DNA of 64,000 nt from Clostridium sp. AM49-4BH. Its GTDB lineage: Bacteria; Bacillota; Clostridia; Lachnospirales; Lachnospiraceae. Below are positions 9,068 through 19,800 of this stretch, piece by piece (position 1 is the stretch's first letter; each line of letters begins with the position of its first letter). The position numbers and the translations under genes were made by a program. The notes beneath the pieces were generated by a model. The model did not search any database, was not told where the DNA came from, and saw nothing but the letters and a program-made list of their open reading frames with translations. The stretch lies in assembly GCF_003478335.1 (NCBI RefSeq), contig NZ_QUFB01000008.1, forward strand, positions 1-64,000, written 5' to 3'.

Positions 9068-10255
9068 TTACTCTTTCTCAACGATTGTTGAGCAACCCAT
9101 TCCACCACCGATACAAAGTGTTGCAAGACCCTTCTGACCTTTCTCCATCTGATGCAGAAGTGTAACAAGGATACGGCAGCCTGATGCTCCAACCGGATGA
9201 CCAAGTGCAATTGCTCCACCTTTCTTATTAACTTTAGACATATCGAACTTAAGATCCTTAGCAACTGCTACAGACTGTGCTGCAAATGCCTCATTTGCCT
9301 CGATAATATCCATATCATCAATTGTAAGACCTGTTTTCTTCAAAAGCTTGTTCGTAGATGCAACCGGTCCAACACCCATGATAGATGGATCAACACCGCC
9401 CAATGCACCGCCAATAAATGTTGCCATTGGAGTAACACCAAGTTCTTTTGCTTTCTCTTCGCTCATTACAACGATTGCTGCAGCACCATCATTGATACCG
9501 GAAGCGTTACCAGCTGTAACGACACCGCCCTCTTTACCGGAGCAGCATTTCAGCTTGCTAAGGCTCTCTGCTGTTGTTCCAGCACGAGGTCCCTCATCCT
9601 TAGAGAAGATGATTGGCTCTTTTGTCTTTCTATCTACACCTGTCTGAACAGGTACGATCTCTGCATCAAATCCGCCTGCAGCAATTGCAGCTTCACATTT
9701 CTGCTGACTGCTTGCAGCAAACTCATCTAACTCTTCACGAGTAAGATTCCACTGATCAGCAACATTCTCAGCTGTGATCATCATATGATACTGATTGAAT
9801 GCATCCCAAAGTGCATCATTTACCATGGTATCTACTAACTTACCGTTGTTCATACGGTATCCGAAACGGCCCTGCATCATAGCATATGGTGCCATCGACA
9901 TATTCTCCATACCACCAGCAACAACGATGTCAGCATCTCCTGCTTCGATCATCTGAGCTGCCATATTTACACAGTTCAAACCAGAACCACATACGACATT
10001 TACTGTAACTGCCGGTGTCTCAATAGGAAGACCTGCCTTAATAGATGCCTGGCGTGCTACGTTCTGTCCAAGACCTGCCTGGATTACACAACCCATATAT
10101 ACATGATCAACTTCTTCCTTTGGAACTCCTGCTCTCTTAAGAGCTTCTTCGATAACGATAGAACCTAACACTGGTGCCGGAGTCTTGCTCAATCCTCCAC
10201 CCATTTTACCGATTGCAGTACGACATGCGCCTGCCAAAACAACTTTCTTTGCCAT
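9068..10255 (-). CDS. thlA: Acetyl-CoA acetyltransferase (thiolase)
   Basis: This 395-residue biosynthetic thiolase condenses two acetyl-CoA to acetoacetyl-CoA, the first step toward butyrate. Cys89 in NVVCGSG is the acyl-accepting nucleophile. GHPVGASG and the C-terminal [10 protein letters not shown] supply the remaining catalytic His and Cys. A GGAGG site precedes the ATG at 10255. It is the first gene of a six-gene minus-strand operon, transcribed away from the CoA-transferase gene. Confidence 0.97.
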   Translation of the reverse strand: MAKKVVLAGACRTAIGKMGGGLSKTPAPVLGSIVIEEALKRAGVPKEEVDHVYMGCVIQAGLGQNVARQASIKAGLPIETPAVTVNVVCGSGLNCVNMAAQMIEAGDADIVVAGGMENMSMAPYAMMQGRFGYRMNNGKLVDTMVNDALWDAFNQYHMMITAENVADQWNLTREELDEFAASSQQKCEAAIAAGGFDAEIVPVQTGVDRKTKEPIIFSKDEGPRAGTTAESLSKLKCCSGKEGGVVTAGNASGINDGAAAIVVMSEEKAKELGVTPMATFIGGALGGVDPSIMGVGPVASTNKLLKKTGLTIDDMDIIEANEAFAAQSVAVAKDLKFDMSKVNKKGGAIALGHPVGASGCRILVTLLHQMEKGQKGLATLCIGGGMGCSTIVEKE

Positions 10256-10331
10256 AACTAAATCCTCCTTATTTGATATGTGCAGAACAATCCATACAAT
10301 ATATAGCGTTCCATATGCACTCTTTGCCTCT

Positions 10332-10360
10332 ATGATATATCAAATTGAAATAATTAGCAA
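10332..10360 (-). promoter_or_regulatory. Candidate promoter of the butyrate operon
   Basis: On the minus strand, TTGCTA (10355-10360) and TATCAT (10332-10337) are separated by 17 bases, about 77 bases upstream of the thl start. The -35 is only a partial match. Confidence 0.55.
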
Positions 10361-10390
10361 GCATTTTTCTTTCATTGTTTGTGGAATTCC

Positions 10391-10403
10391 GACAAAATTT
10401 GTC
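10391..10403. promoter_or_regulatory. Palindrome between the divergent thl and but promoters
   Basis: GACAAAATTTGTC is a 6+1+6 inverted repeat. It lies between the -35 elements of the two candidate promoters, where one regulator could act on both. It does not match the clostridial Rex consensus. Function is inferred from position only. Confidence 0.4.
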
Positions 10404-10426
10404 AGCAAAGATTTCTCTGCGATTTG

Positions 10427-10455
10427 TTGCGAATAAAATGATTTCGTGCTATTTT
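10427..10455 (+). promoter_or_regulatory. Candidate promoter of but
   Basis: TTGCGA (10427-10432) and TATTTT (10450-10455) are separated by 17 bases. A 10-bp hairpin in the leader (arms 10477-10486 and 10499-10508) lies just before the ribosome binding site and could affect translation or mRNA stability. Confidence 0.5.
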
Positions 10456-10540
10456 ATTAGATAAGAGTTTTACATAGGATCTGAAATTTTTTCTACACTT
10501 TCGGATCCCCAATTCAAAACAGATATGGAGGAGAAAGAAT

Positions 10541-11884
10541 ATGAACTTTCAAACAATGTACAACGAAAAGCTAACTTCCGCAGAAGATGCGGTCAAAGTC
10601 GTCAATTCCGGCGACTGGGTTGATTACGGATGGTGCACGGGTACGCCGGTAGCCTTGGATGCTGCTATGGCAAAACGTCTTCCGGAATTGACTGATGTAA
10701 ACTTCAGAGGCGGTATTTTAATGCACGTTCCGGAGATTTTCAAAATTGACTCTCCTGCACAGCATATGACTTGGAATTCTTGGCATATGGGCGGCATCGA
10801 ACGTAAAGCAATCGCACAAAATTTCTCATTTTATAATCCGATCCGTTACTCCGAGCTGCCGCGTTATTACCGCGACTCCGCTACCCCTTCCCGTGTAGCA
10901 ATGTTTCAGGTAGCTCCAATGGACAAACACGGCTATTTCAATTTTGGACCAAACGCCTCTCATATGGCTGCTGTCTGTGAGCGCGCAGAGATTATTATCG
11001 TGGAAGTTAATGAAAATATGCCTCGCTGCTTAGGTGGATTTGAAGAGGGAATCCATATCAGTCAAGTGGCCATGATCGTAGAAGGCTCCAATCCGGCTAT
11101 TGATGCAATGGGCGCTGCTGCTCCTGCTACAGAAGTAGATGAAGCTGTTGCAAAATATATCGTAGATGAAATTCCAGACGGTGCCTGCCTGCAGCTCGGT
11201 ATCGGCGGCATGCCAAATGCAGTCGGTTCTCTCATTGCTAAGTCCGACCTTAAGGATCTTGGTGTACACACAGAAATGTATGTAGATGCCTTTGTGGATA
11301 TTGCGAAAGCCGGCAAGATCACCGGCATGAACAAGAGCATTGATAAAGGCCGTCAGGTATATGCTTTCGGTGCCGGAACGCAAAAATTATATGACTACTT
11401 AGACGAAAACCCTCAGTGCATGAGTGCCCCGGTCAATTATACCAATGACATCCGTTCCATTTCCGCATTGGATAATTTCATTTCCATTAATAATGCAGTG
11501 GATATTGACTTGTACGGACAGATCAACGCTGAGAGCGCAGGAACCAAACAGATCAGCGGTGCAGGCGGACAGTTAGACTTTGTATTAGGCGCTTACCTTT
11601 CCAACGGTGGTAAATCCTTCATTTGCATGTCTTCTACTTTCACTGCTAAGGATGGCACCGTAAATTCCAGAATCCGTCCTACTTTGGCGAATGGTTCTAT
11701 TGTAACAGATACACGTGCCAATGTTCATTACTTCGTAACCGAATATGGTATTGTTAATCTCAAAGGACTTTCCTCCTGGCAGAAAGCAGAAGCCATTATT
11801 TCCGTGGCTCATCCTGATTTCCGCGACCAGTTGATCGCAGAGGCAGAACAGATGAAGATTTGGAAACAGAGCAATAAACGCTAA
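10541..11884 (+). CDS. but: Butyryl-CoA:acetate CoA-transferase
   Basis: This 447-residue family I CoA-transferase passes CoA from butyryl-CoA to acetate, releasing butyrate. Glu245 in [11 protein letters not shown] is at the catalytic glutamate position of the 4-hydroxybutyrate/butyryl-CoA transferase group. The glycine-rich [13 protein letters not shown] near 341-353 matches the CoA-binding signature. A GGAGG site precedes the ATG. The gene is divergent from the thl operon, so the terminal step sits beside the rest of the pathway. A related CoA-transferase with different acyl preference cannot be excluded from sequence alone. Confidence 0.92.
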   Translation: MNFQTMYNEKLTSAEDAVKVVNSGDWVDYGWCTGTPVALDAAMAKRLPELTDVNFRGGILMHVPEIFKIDSPAQHMTWNSWHMGGIERKAIAQNFSFYNPIRYSELPRYYRDSATPSRVAMFQVAPMDKHGYFNFGPNASHMAAVCERAEIIIVEVNENMPRCLGGFEEGIHISQVAMIVEGSNPAIDAMGAAAPATEVDEAVAKYIVDEIPDGACLQLGIGGMPNAVGSLIAKSDLKDLGVHTEMYVDAFVDIAKAGKITGMNKSIDKGRQVYAFGAGTQKLYDYLDENPQCMSAPVNYTNDIRSISALDNFISINNAVDIDLYGQINAESAGTKQISGAGGQLDFVLGAYLSNGGKSFICMSSTFTAKDGTVNSRIRPTLANGSIVTDTRANVHYFVTEYGIVNLKGLSSWQKAEAIISVAHPDFRDQLIAEAEQMKIWKQSNKR

Positions 11885-11910
11885 GCGGAGCATTTATAAA
11901 AAAACAGCCG

Positions 11911-11959
11911 AAGATGGATAACGTCCCTACAAAAAACGGACGTTATCCATCTTATTTTT
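11911..11959 (+). terminator. Terminator of but
   Basis: A 16-bp perfect stem (arms 11911-11926 and 11938-11953) with an 11-base loop is followed by ATTTTTA. Confidence 0.88.
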
Positions 11960-12013
11960 AAAAGTGAAATCAAAATACCTGAACAAAAAGGACCGCAAAA
12001 TACTCTCCTAACA

Positions 12014-12049
12014 AAAAAACGCTTAAACCGTAATGTTTAAGCGTTTTTT
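12014..12049. terminator. Bidirectional terminator between but and the thioesterase gene
   Basis: A 15-bp perfect stem (arms 12014-12028 and 12035-12049, 6-base loop) has A-run and T-run flanks, so it can work on both strands of these convergent genes. Confidence 0.88.
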
Positions 12050-12061
12050 ATGGCTAAATCC

Positions 12062-12114
12062 TTAAGCTTCTTTTTTTGCTGTCAGAATTATTAAGCTTCT
12101 TTTTTGCTGTCAGT
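12062..12114. repeat. Direct duplication of the 3' end of the thioesterase gene
   Basis: About 24 bases covering the last codons and stop of the thioesterase gene are repeated just after the stop. The outer copy has one more A in its A-run (seven against six). It looks like a recent local duplication. Confidence 0.8.
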
Positions 12115-12480
12115 TTTTGCCTGAAATTTTTCATTAACGATCACAAAGCGCTCATGTACGCCTTCGCCGATCAGCCCTTTTGTATCATAAGCCTTTACTG
12201 TAAATACCAGTCTTCTTCCATCTACCTCTGTCAGTTCTGTCTCGCATGTGATCTCCATACCAACCGGTGAAGCGGAAACGTGTTTCACATTCATTAATGT
12301 TCCTACCGTTCCCATGCCATCCTCTAATTCTGCTGTAACACTTTTGTAAGCAGTCTCTTCCATCAATGCGATCATCGCAGGCGTTGCATAAACAGCAAGC
12401 TCACCGCTTCCCATCTCTTTTGCCGTAAGTTTCTCCGTCACTACCTGACGTCCGGTTCCCTTAATTCCTTTTTCTAACAT
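12091..12480 (-). CDS. FlK-like hotdog-fold acyl-CoA thioesterase
   Basis: This 129-residue single hotdog-domain protein resembles fluoroacetyl-CoA thioesterase FlK. Thr33, Glu41 and His67 have exactly the spacing (8 and 26) of the FlK triad Thr42/Glu50/His76. They lie in YATPAMIALMEE and GTVGTLMNVKHVSAS; a GEGVHERFVI motif lies near the C-terminus. Many anaerobes carry such a gene without making fluoroacetate, so the substrate is unknown. A role in trimming small acyl-CoAs fits its place beside the butyrate genes, but this is inference. Confidence 0.85.
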   Translation of the reverse strand: MLEKGIKGTGRQVVTEKLTAKEMGSGELAVYATPAMIALMEETAYKSVTAELEDGMGTVGTLMNVKHVSASPVGMEITCETELTEVDGRRLVFTVKAYDTKGLIGEGVHERFVIVNEKFQAKTDSKKEA

Positions 12481-12618
12481 TGTATCCTCTCTTTCTGTTT
12501 AATGTACTCTATCCTCACTATATTGTCGACTGCCCTGTGCCAAAATTTCATTTGTCAATGCATTACCATTTATCTTACACCGGACATTCCGACAGCACAG
12601 CAAAAACGCGTTTTGATG

Positions 12619-12849
12619 CTAGTTTTCAAATTCCACGACTACATAATAACCGCGGTCATTGTGGGTTACGTCCTTTACAATACCATCTCTGCTCTGTATC
12701 CTCTCATTTACCTTAAAACAGCCGGACATAGCAACAGCAGGCTCTATGATATAGGAATAATTCAGTGCTGTCTTTTTTTCACTGACATGCACTGCATCCC
12801 CTGCTTTCACCAGACCGGGACGTTCCATCTTAAACGTCATCTCCCGCAT
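12619..12849 (-). CDS. Small protein of unknown function (76 residues)
   Basis: The frame is supported by an AGGAGG site 7 bases before the ATG and by its 14-base distance from the upstream zinc-ribbon gene. The protein begins MREMTFKMERPGLVK and looks like a small beta-rich domain. There are no membrane segments and no known catalytic motif. I do not recognise a family. Confidence 0.7.
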   Translation of the reverse strand: MREMTFKMERPGLVKAGDAVHVSEKKTALNYSYIIEPAVAMSGCFKVNERIQSRDGIVKDVTHNDRGYYVVVEFEN

Positions 12850-12863
12850 ACCACTTCCTCCTT

Positions 12864-13280
12864 TTAACTCTTACGTATAAATTCTGTCCGACATTGCGGA
12901 CACGTGATCGCAATCTTTCCTTTTCCTCTCGGCACACGAATCCGCTGCTTACAGGATGGGCATTTGTAAATACGATTCTCGCGCCGATCCTTGATGCGAG
13001 AACAAAACTTCTGCCAACGCTTACGGAATATACCCGCAAACATCAAATATTGTTCATTTTCGCGGTACCGCTTTGTGCAATTTCGTGACATTATACGGTA
13101 ATCGACGTAGAACACTAAAAATAATGCAACACCCATCAACAGCGCACTAACTACCCGAATTGATATTATATTTCCGATAATATACATCGGAATAGCTACA
13201 ATAAACAGAAACTCTGAATATTGATCCACTATCCCATAACGCCCTTGCATAAATCTTCTGATGCGTTCTTTTAATCTCAT
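12864..13280 (-). CDS. Membrane protein with C-terminal zinc ribbon, unknown function
   Basis: From the ATG at 13280 (GGAGG upstream) the protein has 138 residues. Two adjacent membrane helices at about 20-60 (FLFIVAIPMYIIGNIISI and VSALLMGVALFLVFYV) are followed by a basic linker. The C-terminus has CPSC...CPQC, a rubredoxin-type zinc ribbon (about 107-131). This plan is common in uncharacterised Firmicute proteins. A longer frame exists but would place the ribosome binding site inside coding sequence. It probably forms a pair with the 76-residue protein. Confidence 0.8.
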   Translation of the reverse strand: MRLKERIRRFMQGRYGIVDQYSEFLFIVAIPMYIIGNIISIRVVSALLMGVALFLVFYVDYRIMSRNCTKRYRENEQYLMFAGIFRKRWQKFCSRIKDRRENRIYKCPSCKQRIRVPRGKGKIAITCPQCRTEFIRKS

Positions 13281-13474
13281 CTTGTATCCTCCATCTTCTA
13301 TATCCAATAAATCCTGTCCTGCATACACAGCGCAGAAATTCATAGAATATTTGACGATAAGCCGTCCTGCGATTCTTAATTGCGAATCTTAAAACCACTT
13401 ATAAGTCTAAAGGATCGTATAAATAATTCAATAGCTCTAATTATAAAATATTCTTAAAATTCTATAAAACTCCG

Positions 13475-15106
13475 TCACTTCGTTTCGAAGGAAAACTCCT
13501 GCAACAAATGAATTTCATTATCCATCGGCTGATACTTCACGTGCAGTACATCTCCGGCACTAATACGTATCAACGATTCATCTTCTTTGAACGCCTGTTT
13601 ATATACCTGATGATTCGTATCTTTGATATATACCATAGTTCCATCATCCGAATCAATATACTCCACACTCTGCACAGTGATCGTATCCTCTTTCAGATCA
13701 TTTTCCTCGGTTTCCAGCTTTCCATCGGAAGCTAGGAGCGTCTTATACTCTTCAAACACTTTTGTCTGAGATGTCGCTGTTGCAACAATATTGTACTGCT
13801 CCACATTAACCATCGCATACAATTTAACCAATCCACCGGCGTCCTTAAGAACCATAATATACGTTGGAGTACCCGACACATTGATCAGGCTTGGAAAAGA
13901 TGCCTTATAGCCTTTTTCCTGCACCTCTCCCTCTGCAGCAGACATAGCAGAATGTTCTTCCGCACCGGACACCTGATAATATCTCGCCTCCGAGGTACGC
14001 TGATTCATCATCACAAATCCAATATTAGACTGATCCCCATTTGCCGATGTAACACCGGTATATACCCACACATCATCGCCAATGATCTTATATCCAAAAT
14101 CATCCGTTGCCTGCTTACAGCCTTTCTGCCCGATAATACTGTTAATATATCCACCAGACAGCATACCATGCCAATTATACTTTTTCGTAAGCAGATGTCC
14201 ATCATATACACTATCCACCCAAGATGGACAATCTCCAATCGCATAATATTGGCACTCACCATCGATTGGATCACAAATGATCACACCATTCACATCTATG
14301 CCGCCAAACAATCCAACTCTTGCTGTCATTGTCGGACAAATATAATATGGATTTCCAGCATCATCCACCTCAAATTTATATCCGCTAATGATCTTGGTTG
14401 GATAAGTAAGCTGCACATGACGCTGCAGATTATAATTAAAATATGCCGAGGGAACATATTTCATCGGCTTTGTCAATTTCACATACTTAGCCTCTGAATT
14501 CACCGGATTAACCTGTACATATCCCGGCACACCACTGTTTCGATTATTCCACCATTTGAAGAAACTCGCGTACTTCAATCCCGAAACTTTCATCGGCTGT
14601 CCTTTAATGCTGATCTGCGTATAATCCGCTTCGATCTCGTACTGGCTGACCACATCCGACAAAGAACCAATCTTACGATTGCCAAATATCCTTGCACTCT
14701 CCGTATCCATCAATGCAATGTCTGTAACTTGATCAGACTGCTCTATATCCTCCGTAAATTCCCGTTTATCTACCGGAAGCAGGTTTGCATAGGCACGTGA
14801 ACGAAATAGCGTAGCGCCTAACGCCGAACCAACGATCAGCACACCAACACATACGATAACCAATACACTGCAAAGCTTCGCAAACCACGAAAATTCCTTG
14901 ATCGACGGTTTCTTAGACAATCTTCCAACCATCTGAGAAATGGATGATTTTGCTCCCAGAATGATCGCCAACGACAAAAAAACAACGATCAATGTTGTCC
15001 AAAAAATCTCCAAATGTATATTGATCGCCGGGAAATAGGCATAATAAAACCCACCGATCACTGCTGCAAAAATAACAAACAAGGCAATTCTCACCTTTAA
15101 TTTCAT
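13475..15106 (-). CDS. Large membrane-anchored protein of unknown function (543 residues)
   Basis: Three hydrophobic segments occur at about 5-25, 34-55 and 78-100. They are followed by some 440 soluble residues that would lie outside if the last helix exits. The soluble part is rich in Tyr, Gly and Asn, with GECQYYAIGDCPSWVDSVYDG, HGMLSGGYINSIIG and VWVYTGVTSANGDQSN, and looks like beta-propeller or repeated beta-sheet material. I recognise no family and no catalytic motif. The ATG at 15106 has GAGG 6 bases upstream and is preferred to the GTG at 15118. It lies 25 bases after pncB. No terminator follows it in 13281-13474. Confidence 0.8.
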   Translation of the reverse strand: MKLKVRIALFVIFAAVIGGFYYAYFPAINIHLEIFWTTLIVVFLSLAIILGAKSSISQMVGRLSKKPSIKEFSWFAKLCSVLVIVCVGVLIVGSALGATLFRSRAYANLLPVDKREFTEDIEQSDQVTDIALMDTESARIFGNRKIGSLSDVVSQYEIEADYTQISIKGQPMKVSGLKYASFFKWWNNRNSGVPGYVQVNPVNSEAKYVKLTKPMKYVPSAYFNYNLQRHVQLTYPTKIISGYKFEVDDAGNPYYICPTMTARVGLFGGIDVNGVIICDPIDGECQYYAIGDCPSWVDSVYDGHLLTKKYNWHGMLSGGYINSIIGQKGCKQATDDFGYKIIGDDVWVYTGVTSANGDQSNIGFVMMNQRTSEARYYQVSGAEEHSAMSAAEGEVQEKGYKASFPSLINVSGTPTYIMVLKDAGGLVKLYAMVNVEQYNIVATATSQTKVFEEYKTLLASDGKLETEENDLKEDTITVQSVEYIDSDDGTMVYIKDTNHQVYKQAFKEDESLIRISAGDVLHVKYQPMDNEIHLLQEFSFETK

Positions 15107-15131
15107 AATCATCCTCACTTTCTACAACTTA

Positions 15132-16585
15132 TCAGCCTTCAAATCTGGCAGAAGACAATAATTCATTCTTCATTTTAAAATAAGATGGTGTCATATCAAC
15201 ATAATGTTTATGCGGGTTTTCAAAGCGCTGCTCTTCCTCCCAAATTTCTTCCGAAAGCTGACGTTCCACATATTTTGCGATCTCTTTTACACTTGGGGTC
15301 GTTCCTACAAAACGCCCGTCAATAAATACCGGCTGCTGCAACGGAACAAATGTACATCCGGTAAATACTCTGTGTTTCCAAGGCTTGTTCGGATCGACAT
15401 ACTCTACTTCCCCAGAAGTTTCAATCTCTTCGTCTCTTCCGGCTAACAGATCGGCAATCGCCTTATGATTTTCATCATACACACGATATATCTGTTTCCA
15501 ACCCGGATTGGTAATTTTTTCCACATTCTCCGAAATCTTAATGCGAGGATCAAAGATACCATCCTCTTCTACTGCCGCAATTTTATAAACTGCGCCAAAA
15601 ACCGGTTCCGATTTCGATGTAATAAGACGCTCTCCAACACCAAAACTGTCAATGCAGGCTCCTTGTCTGACAAGGGACTGAATAGTAAACTCATCCAAAC
15701 TGTTAGATGCAACGATCCGGCAATCTTTCAATCCTGCATCATCTAACATTTTACGCGCCCTTTTGGATAAATATGCAAGATCACCACTATCCAAACGAAT
15801 TCCCTTTAATCGTTTTCCCATAGCTCTAATACTTCTTTCGCCACACGGATCGCATTCGGTACGCCACTGTGAAGGACATCATACGTATCTACCAACAGAA
15901 CCGTTGCATCCGGATATAATCTGGCATACTTTTCAAACGCCGTAAATTCATCCTTATAAAACATGACCCAACTATGTGCCATCGTTCCGCTGACCGGAAT
16001 ATCAAACATCTGACCTGCCAATACTGTAGCGGTCGACGTTGCTCCACCGATCACTGCCGCTCTGGCACCATAGACAGCTGCATCCATATTGTGGGCTCTT
16101 CTCGCACCAAAATCTGACACTGCTCTGCCTGCTGCCGCATTGCATATACGTCTCGTCTTCGTTGCGATCAATGATTGATGATTGACCTCCAGCAAAACAG
16201 CCGTTTCGATCAACTGAGCATCGATCAATGGAGCTACTACCGTAACGATCGGTTCTCCAGGGTACATCACGGTACCTTCCGGAAGTGCATACACATCACC
16301 TCGGAACGTAAAACGTGCAAGATAATCTAAAAAATCTTCTGCAAAAATCCCCTGCTCTCGCAAATACGAAATATCCTCTGCCGTAAACTGTAGATTACGA
16401 ATATAATCTACAATCTGTTCTAATCCGGCAAAAATCGAATATCCGCCACCATCCGGATTAGCGCGGTAAAACACATCAAATACTACTCTTGTATCCAAAT
16501 CCTGTCCGACAAAATAGCCATTGCTCATCGTCAATTCATAAAAATCCATTACCATGGACAGGTTTCTCGCATCTTGCTGCCTCAT
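15132..16585 (-). pseudogene. pncB: Nicotinate phosphoribosyltransferase, frameshifted
   Basis: The gene makes nicotinate mononucleotide in NAD salvage. It is split. The N-terminal frame (from ATG 16585, MRQQDARNLSMVMDFYELTMSNGYF) ends at 15806. The C-terminal frame (GKRLKGIRLDSGDLAYLSKRAR) takes over from about 15821 and ends at 15132. Joined, they give a normal-length enzyme of about 484 residues with the LDSGDL motif, so one base seems missing near 15806-15824. The second frame has an ATG at 15821 but no ribosome binding site. A longer N-terminal frame running back through the tRNA-Gly gene is an artefact. Sequencing error, recent mutation or a truly split gene cannot be told apart here. 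Confidence 0.85.
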
Positions 16586-16655
16586 AACCATCACTCCCTT
16601 TATTTCTGCACGACCATCAACAGCCGCCAAAAAAATATTTAAATATAACAAAAAA

Positions 16656-16726
16656 GCACGAGACGGGATTCGAACCCGCGACCCTCGCCTTGGCAAGGCG
16701 ATACTCCACCACTGAGCCACTCGTGC
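16656..16726 (-). tRNA. tRNA-Gly (GCC)
   Basis: On the minus strand the 7-bp acceptor stem GCACGAG/CTCGTGC, D-arm, anticodon stem with loop TTGCCAA and T-arm GGGTTCGAATCCC are all intact. The anticodon is GCC. The 3' CCA is not encoded; a T-run follows directly and probably ends transcription. Confidence 0.96.
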
Positions 16727-16747
16727 GTTCTTCTATTTAGAAGAATT

Positions 16748-16778
16748 ACTCACTGTGCTTTTCGCAAGCACAATGAGT
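16748..16778 (-). other. Hairpin in the tRNA-Gly leader
   Basis: An imperfect inverted repeat lies just below the -10 of the tRNA-Gly promoter, downstream of the purL stop. It has no T-run; it may be a processing signal in the tRNA precursor. Confidence 0.45.
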
Positions 16779-16807
16779 ATTCTACATGATGTTGCATTAA
16801 TTGTCAA
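16779..16807 (-). promoter_or_regulatory. Promoter of tRNA-Gly
   Basis: On the minus strand TTGACA (16802-16807) and TAGAAT (16779-16784) are separated by 17 bases, just downstream of the purL stop codon. Confidence 0.8.
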
Positions 16808-16831
16808 CACATTTTTTTAATTTTTTTAATT

Positions 16832-19800
16832 TTATTTGAAGTACTTCACACCAGACTCGAAAATATGCTGGTTCTGGTTACCATAAATGTTGATCGCAAC
16901 ACCTTCACCAATACGCTCAGAATGTGCCATCTTACCGAGTACACGTCCATCCGGGCTGGTGATTCCTTCGATTGCTGCATAAGAACCATTTGGATTGAAG
17001 TCTTCATCCATTGTTGGCTTGCCAGACAGATCAACATATCTGGTAGCAACCTGACCATTTGCAAACAATTCATCGATAACATGCTGCGGTGCCACGAAAC
17101 GACCCTCGCCATGAGATGCCGGGATCGCATATACTCCACCTAACTCTGCCTCCATAAGCCATGGAGACTGGTTTGTAACAACTTTCGTATATACTGACTT
17201 AGAAATATGACGTCCAATGCTGTTCGTCGTCAAAGTTGGTGCATCTGCTGTCTGCGGCTTGATCTCACCATATGGTACAAGACCAAGTTTGATCAGTGCC
17301 TGGAATCCATTACAGATACCAAGCGCAAGTCCATCTCGCTTCTGCAGCAGTTCATGTACTGCATCCATGATCTTTGGATTACGGAAGATCGATGCGATAA
17401 ACTTCGCAGAACCATCCGGCTCATCACCGGCACTAAATCCACCGGAGAACATTAAGATCTGGGATTCCTTAATGGCCTGCTCGAACGCATTTACCGACTC
17501 TACGATCTGGCTTTCTGTCATATTCTTAAAGACTACAGTCTTTACCTGTGCTCCAGCCTGCTCGAATGCCTTTGTTGTATCATACTCGCAGTTAGTTCCC
17601 GGGAATACCGGAATAAACACCTTCGGCTTAGCGATCTTATTCGCAGCCGTGTATACTTTACCGGCATCAAATACTTTATCTTCCAGTTCTTTTTGTTCCA
17701 CATCAGAACGTGTTGCAAAAACACTCTCCAAAGTACCTGTCCAAGCCTCTAACGCTTCCTTCATCGCAATCTTCTCGCTGCCGATCACAAAGTTTGGCTG
17801 CTCCGTTACAAGCGCGATCTTCGTATATTCTGTCGTAATGTCTCCTAAACGGTCTGCAGGTACTTCTGCAATGATAGAACCATACTCTTTTGCAAAGAGA
17901 TCATCAATCGTCAAACCGTCATCCATAACAGCACCCAGACCATTACCGAATGCCATCTTGCTGACAGCCTCACATATTCCACCAAATCCGATCGCATAAG
18001 CAGATTGGATCAGACCACTGTGGATCATCTCAGTGATCTTGTCATACATTGCCATTACCTGACCGTAATCCGGAAGATCGTATTCATCTTTCTTCATCGT
18101 GAACTTCACAAGTACGTTGCCCGCCTGTTTCAGTTCCGGTGAAACAACATTTGGAAGATGATCTACATCAACCGCGAAAGAACATAGCGTAGGTGGTACA
18201 TCAATATCATTAAAGGTACCGGACATACTGTCCTTACCACCAATGGATGGAAGTCCAAGCTTCATCTGAACATCATAAGCACCTAACAGCGCTGCCATTG
18301 GTTCACCCCAACGTTTCGGATCTGTTCCCAGACGACGGAAATACTCCTGGAACGTAAGACGGATCTTGTGGAAATCACCACCCGCAGCCACGATCTTAGC
18401 AACAGAAGATACTACTGCATAAACCGAACCGTGATATGGGCTCCACGAAGATAAATATGGATCCATGCCATAACTCATCATCGTCACTGTATCGCACTTA
18501 CCAGACAATACCGGAAGCTTTGCTACCATTGTCTGTGTTGGTGTCAGCTGATTCTTACCGCCATATGGCATATATACACTTGCTGCTCCAATTGAGCTGT
18601 CGAACATCTCAACCAGACCCTTTTGAGAACATACATTTAAATCTTTTAAGGTTTCCAGCCAAGAACGGCGAATGTCTTTCTTTGGCTCTGCCTTTGTAAA
18701 ATAATTCTCCTCTTTCTTTGGCATCGTAACAACCGCATCTGCTTCCTGATGTGCTCCATTCGTATCTAAGAAAGCACGGGAAATATCTACGATAACTTTG
18801 CCTCTCCATGACAATACTAATCTAGGCTCCTTTGTTACCTCAGCAACAACTACAGCCTCTAGGTTTTCCTCTTCTGCAAAGCCAAGCATTTTATCAACGT
18901 CTTCCGGTGCTACGACAACTGCCATACGCTCCTGTGACTCTGAAATAGCAAGCTCTGTTCCATCTAAGCCGGCATATTTTTTCGGTACTTTATCCAGATC
19001 AACCTGCAGACCATCTGCAAGTTCACCGATTGCAACGGATACACCACCTGCACCAAAGTCATTACATTTCTTAATGATCTTGCTGACTTCCTCACGGCGG
19101 AATAATCTCTGAATCTTTCGTTCTGTTGGTGCATTACCTTTCTGCACCTCTGCTCCGCACACATCAATAGATTTCGTTGTATGTGCTTTGGAAGAACCTG
19201 TTGCGCCACCGATACCATCACGGCCGGTACGTCCACCAAGTAAAATAATGCGGTCACCCGGATCACTGTTCTCACGGATTACATTACGACGTGGAGCCGC
19301 ACCCATAACAGCACCGATCTCCATTCGCTTAGCAACATAATTTGGATGATAGATCTCATTTACAAGACCCGTTGCAAGACCGATCTGGTTACCATAAGAG
19401 CTATATCCTTTGGCAGCTCCGGTCACGATCTTACGCTGTGGTAATTTACCGGGAAGCGTATCTTTCATAGATACGGTAGGGTCTGCTGCACCCGTCACGC
19501 GCATTGCCTGATAAACATAACCACGTCCGGACAGTGGATCGCGGATTGCTCCACCAAGACAAGTTGCAGCACCACCAAACGGCTCGATCTCTGTCGGATG
19601 GTTGTGTGTCTCATTCTTAAAGAATACAAGCCACTCTTCCTCTTTTCCGTCGATCTCAACCGGTACAACGATAGAGCAGGCATTGATCTCATCAGACTCT
19701 TCCATATCATCTAACTTGCCATCTGCTTTCAGCTTACGCATAGCCATCAAAGCAATGTCCATCAAAGAGACATACTTATCCGGACGATCTGCAAAGATCT

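Noticed and set aside
10391..10403. Rex (NADH-sensing) operator in the thl-but region
   Set aside because: GACAAAATTTGTC does not fit the TTGTTAAnnnnTTAACAA consensus; kept only as an unassigned palindrome.
16586..16720. N-terminal extension of nicotinate phosphoribosyltransferase (MAQWWSIALPRR...)
   Set aside because: It is translated from the tRNA-Gly gene; the real start at 16585 has its own ribosome binding site.
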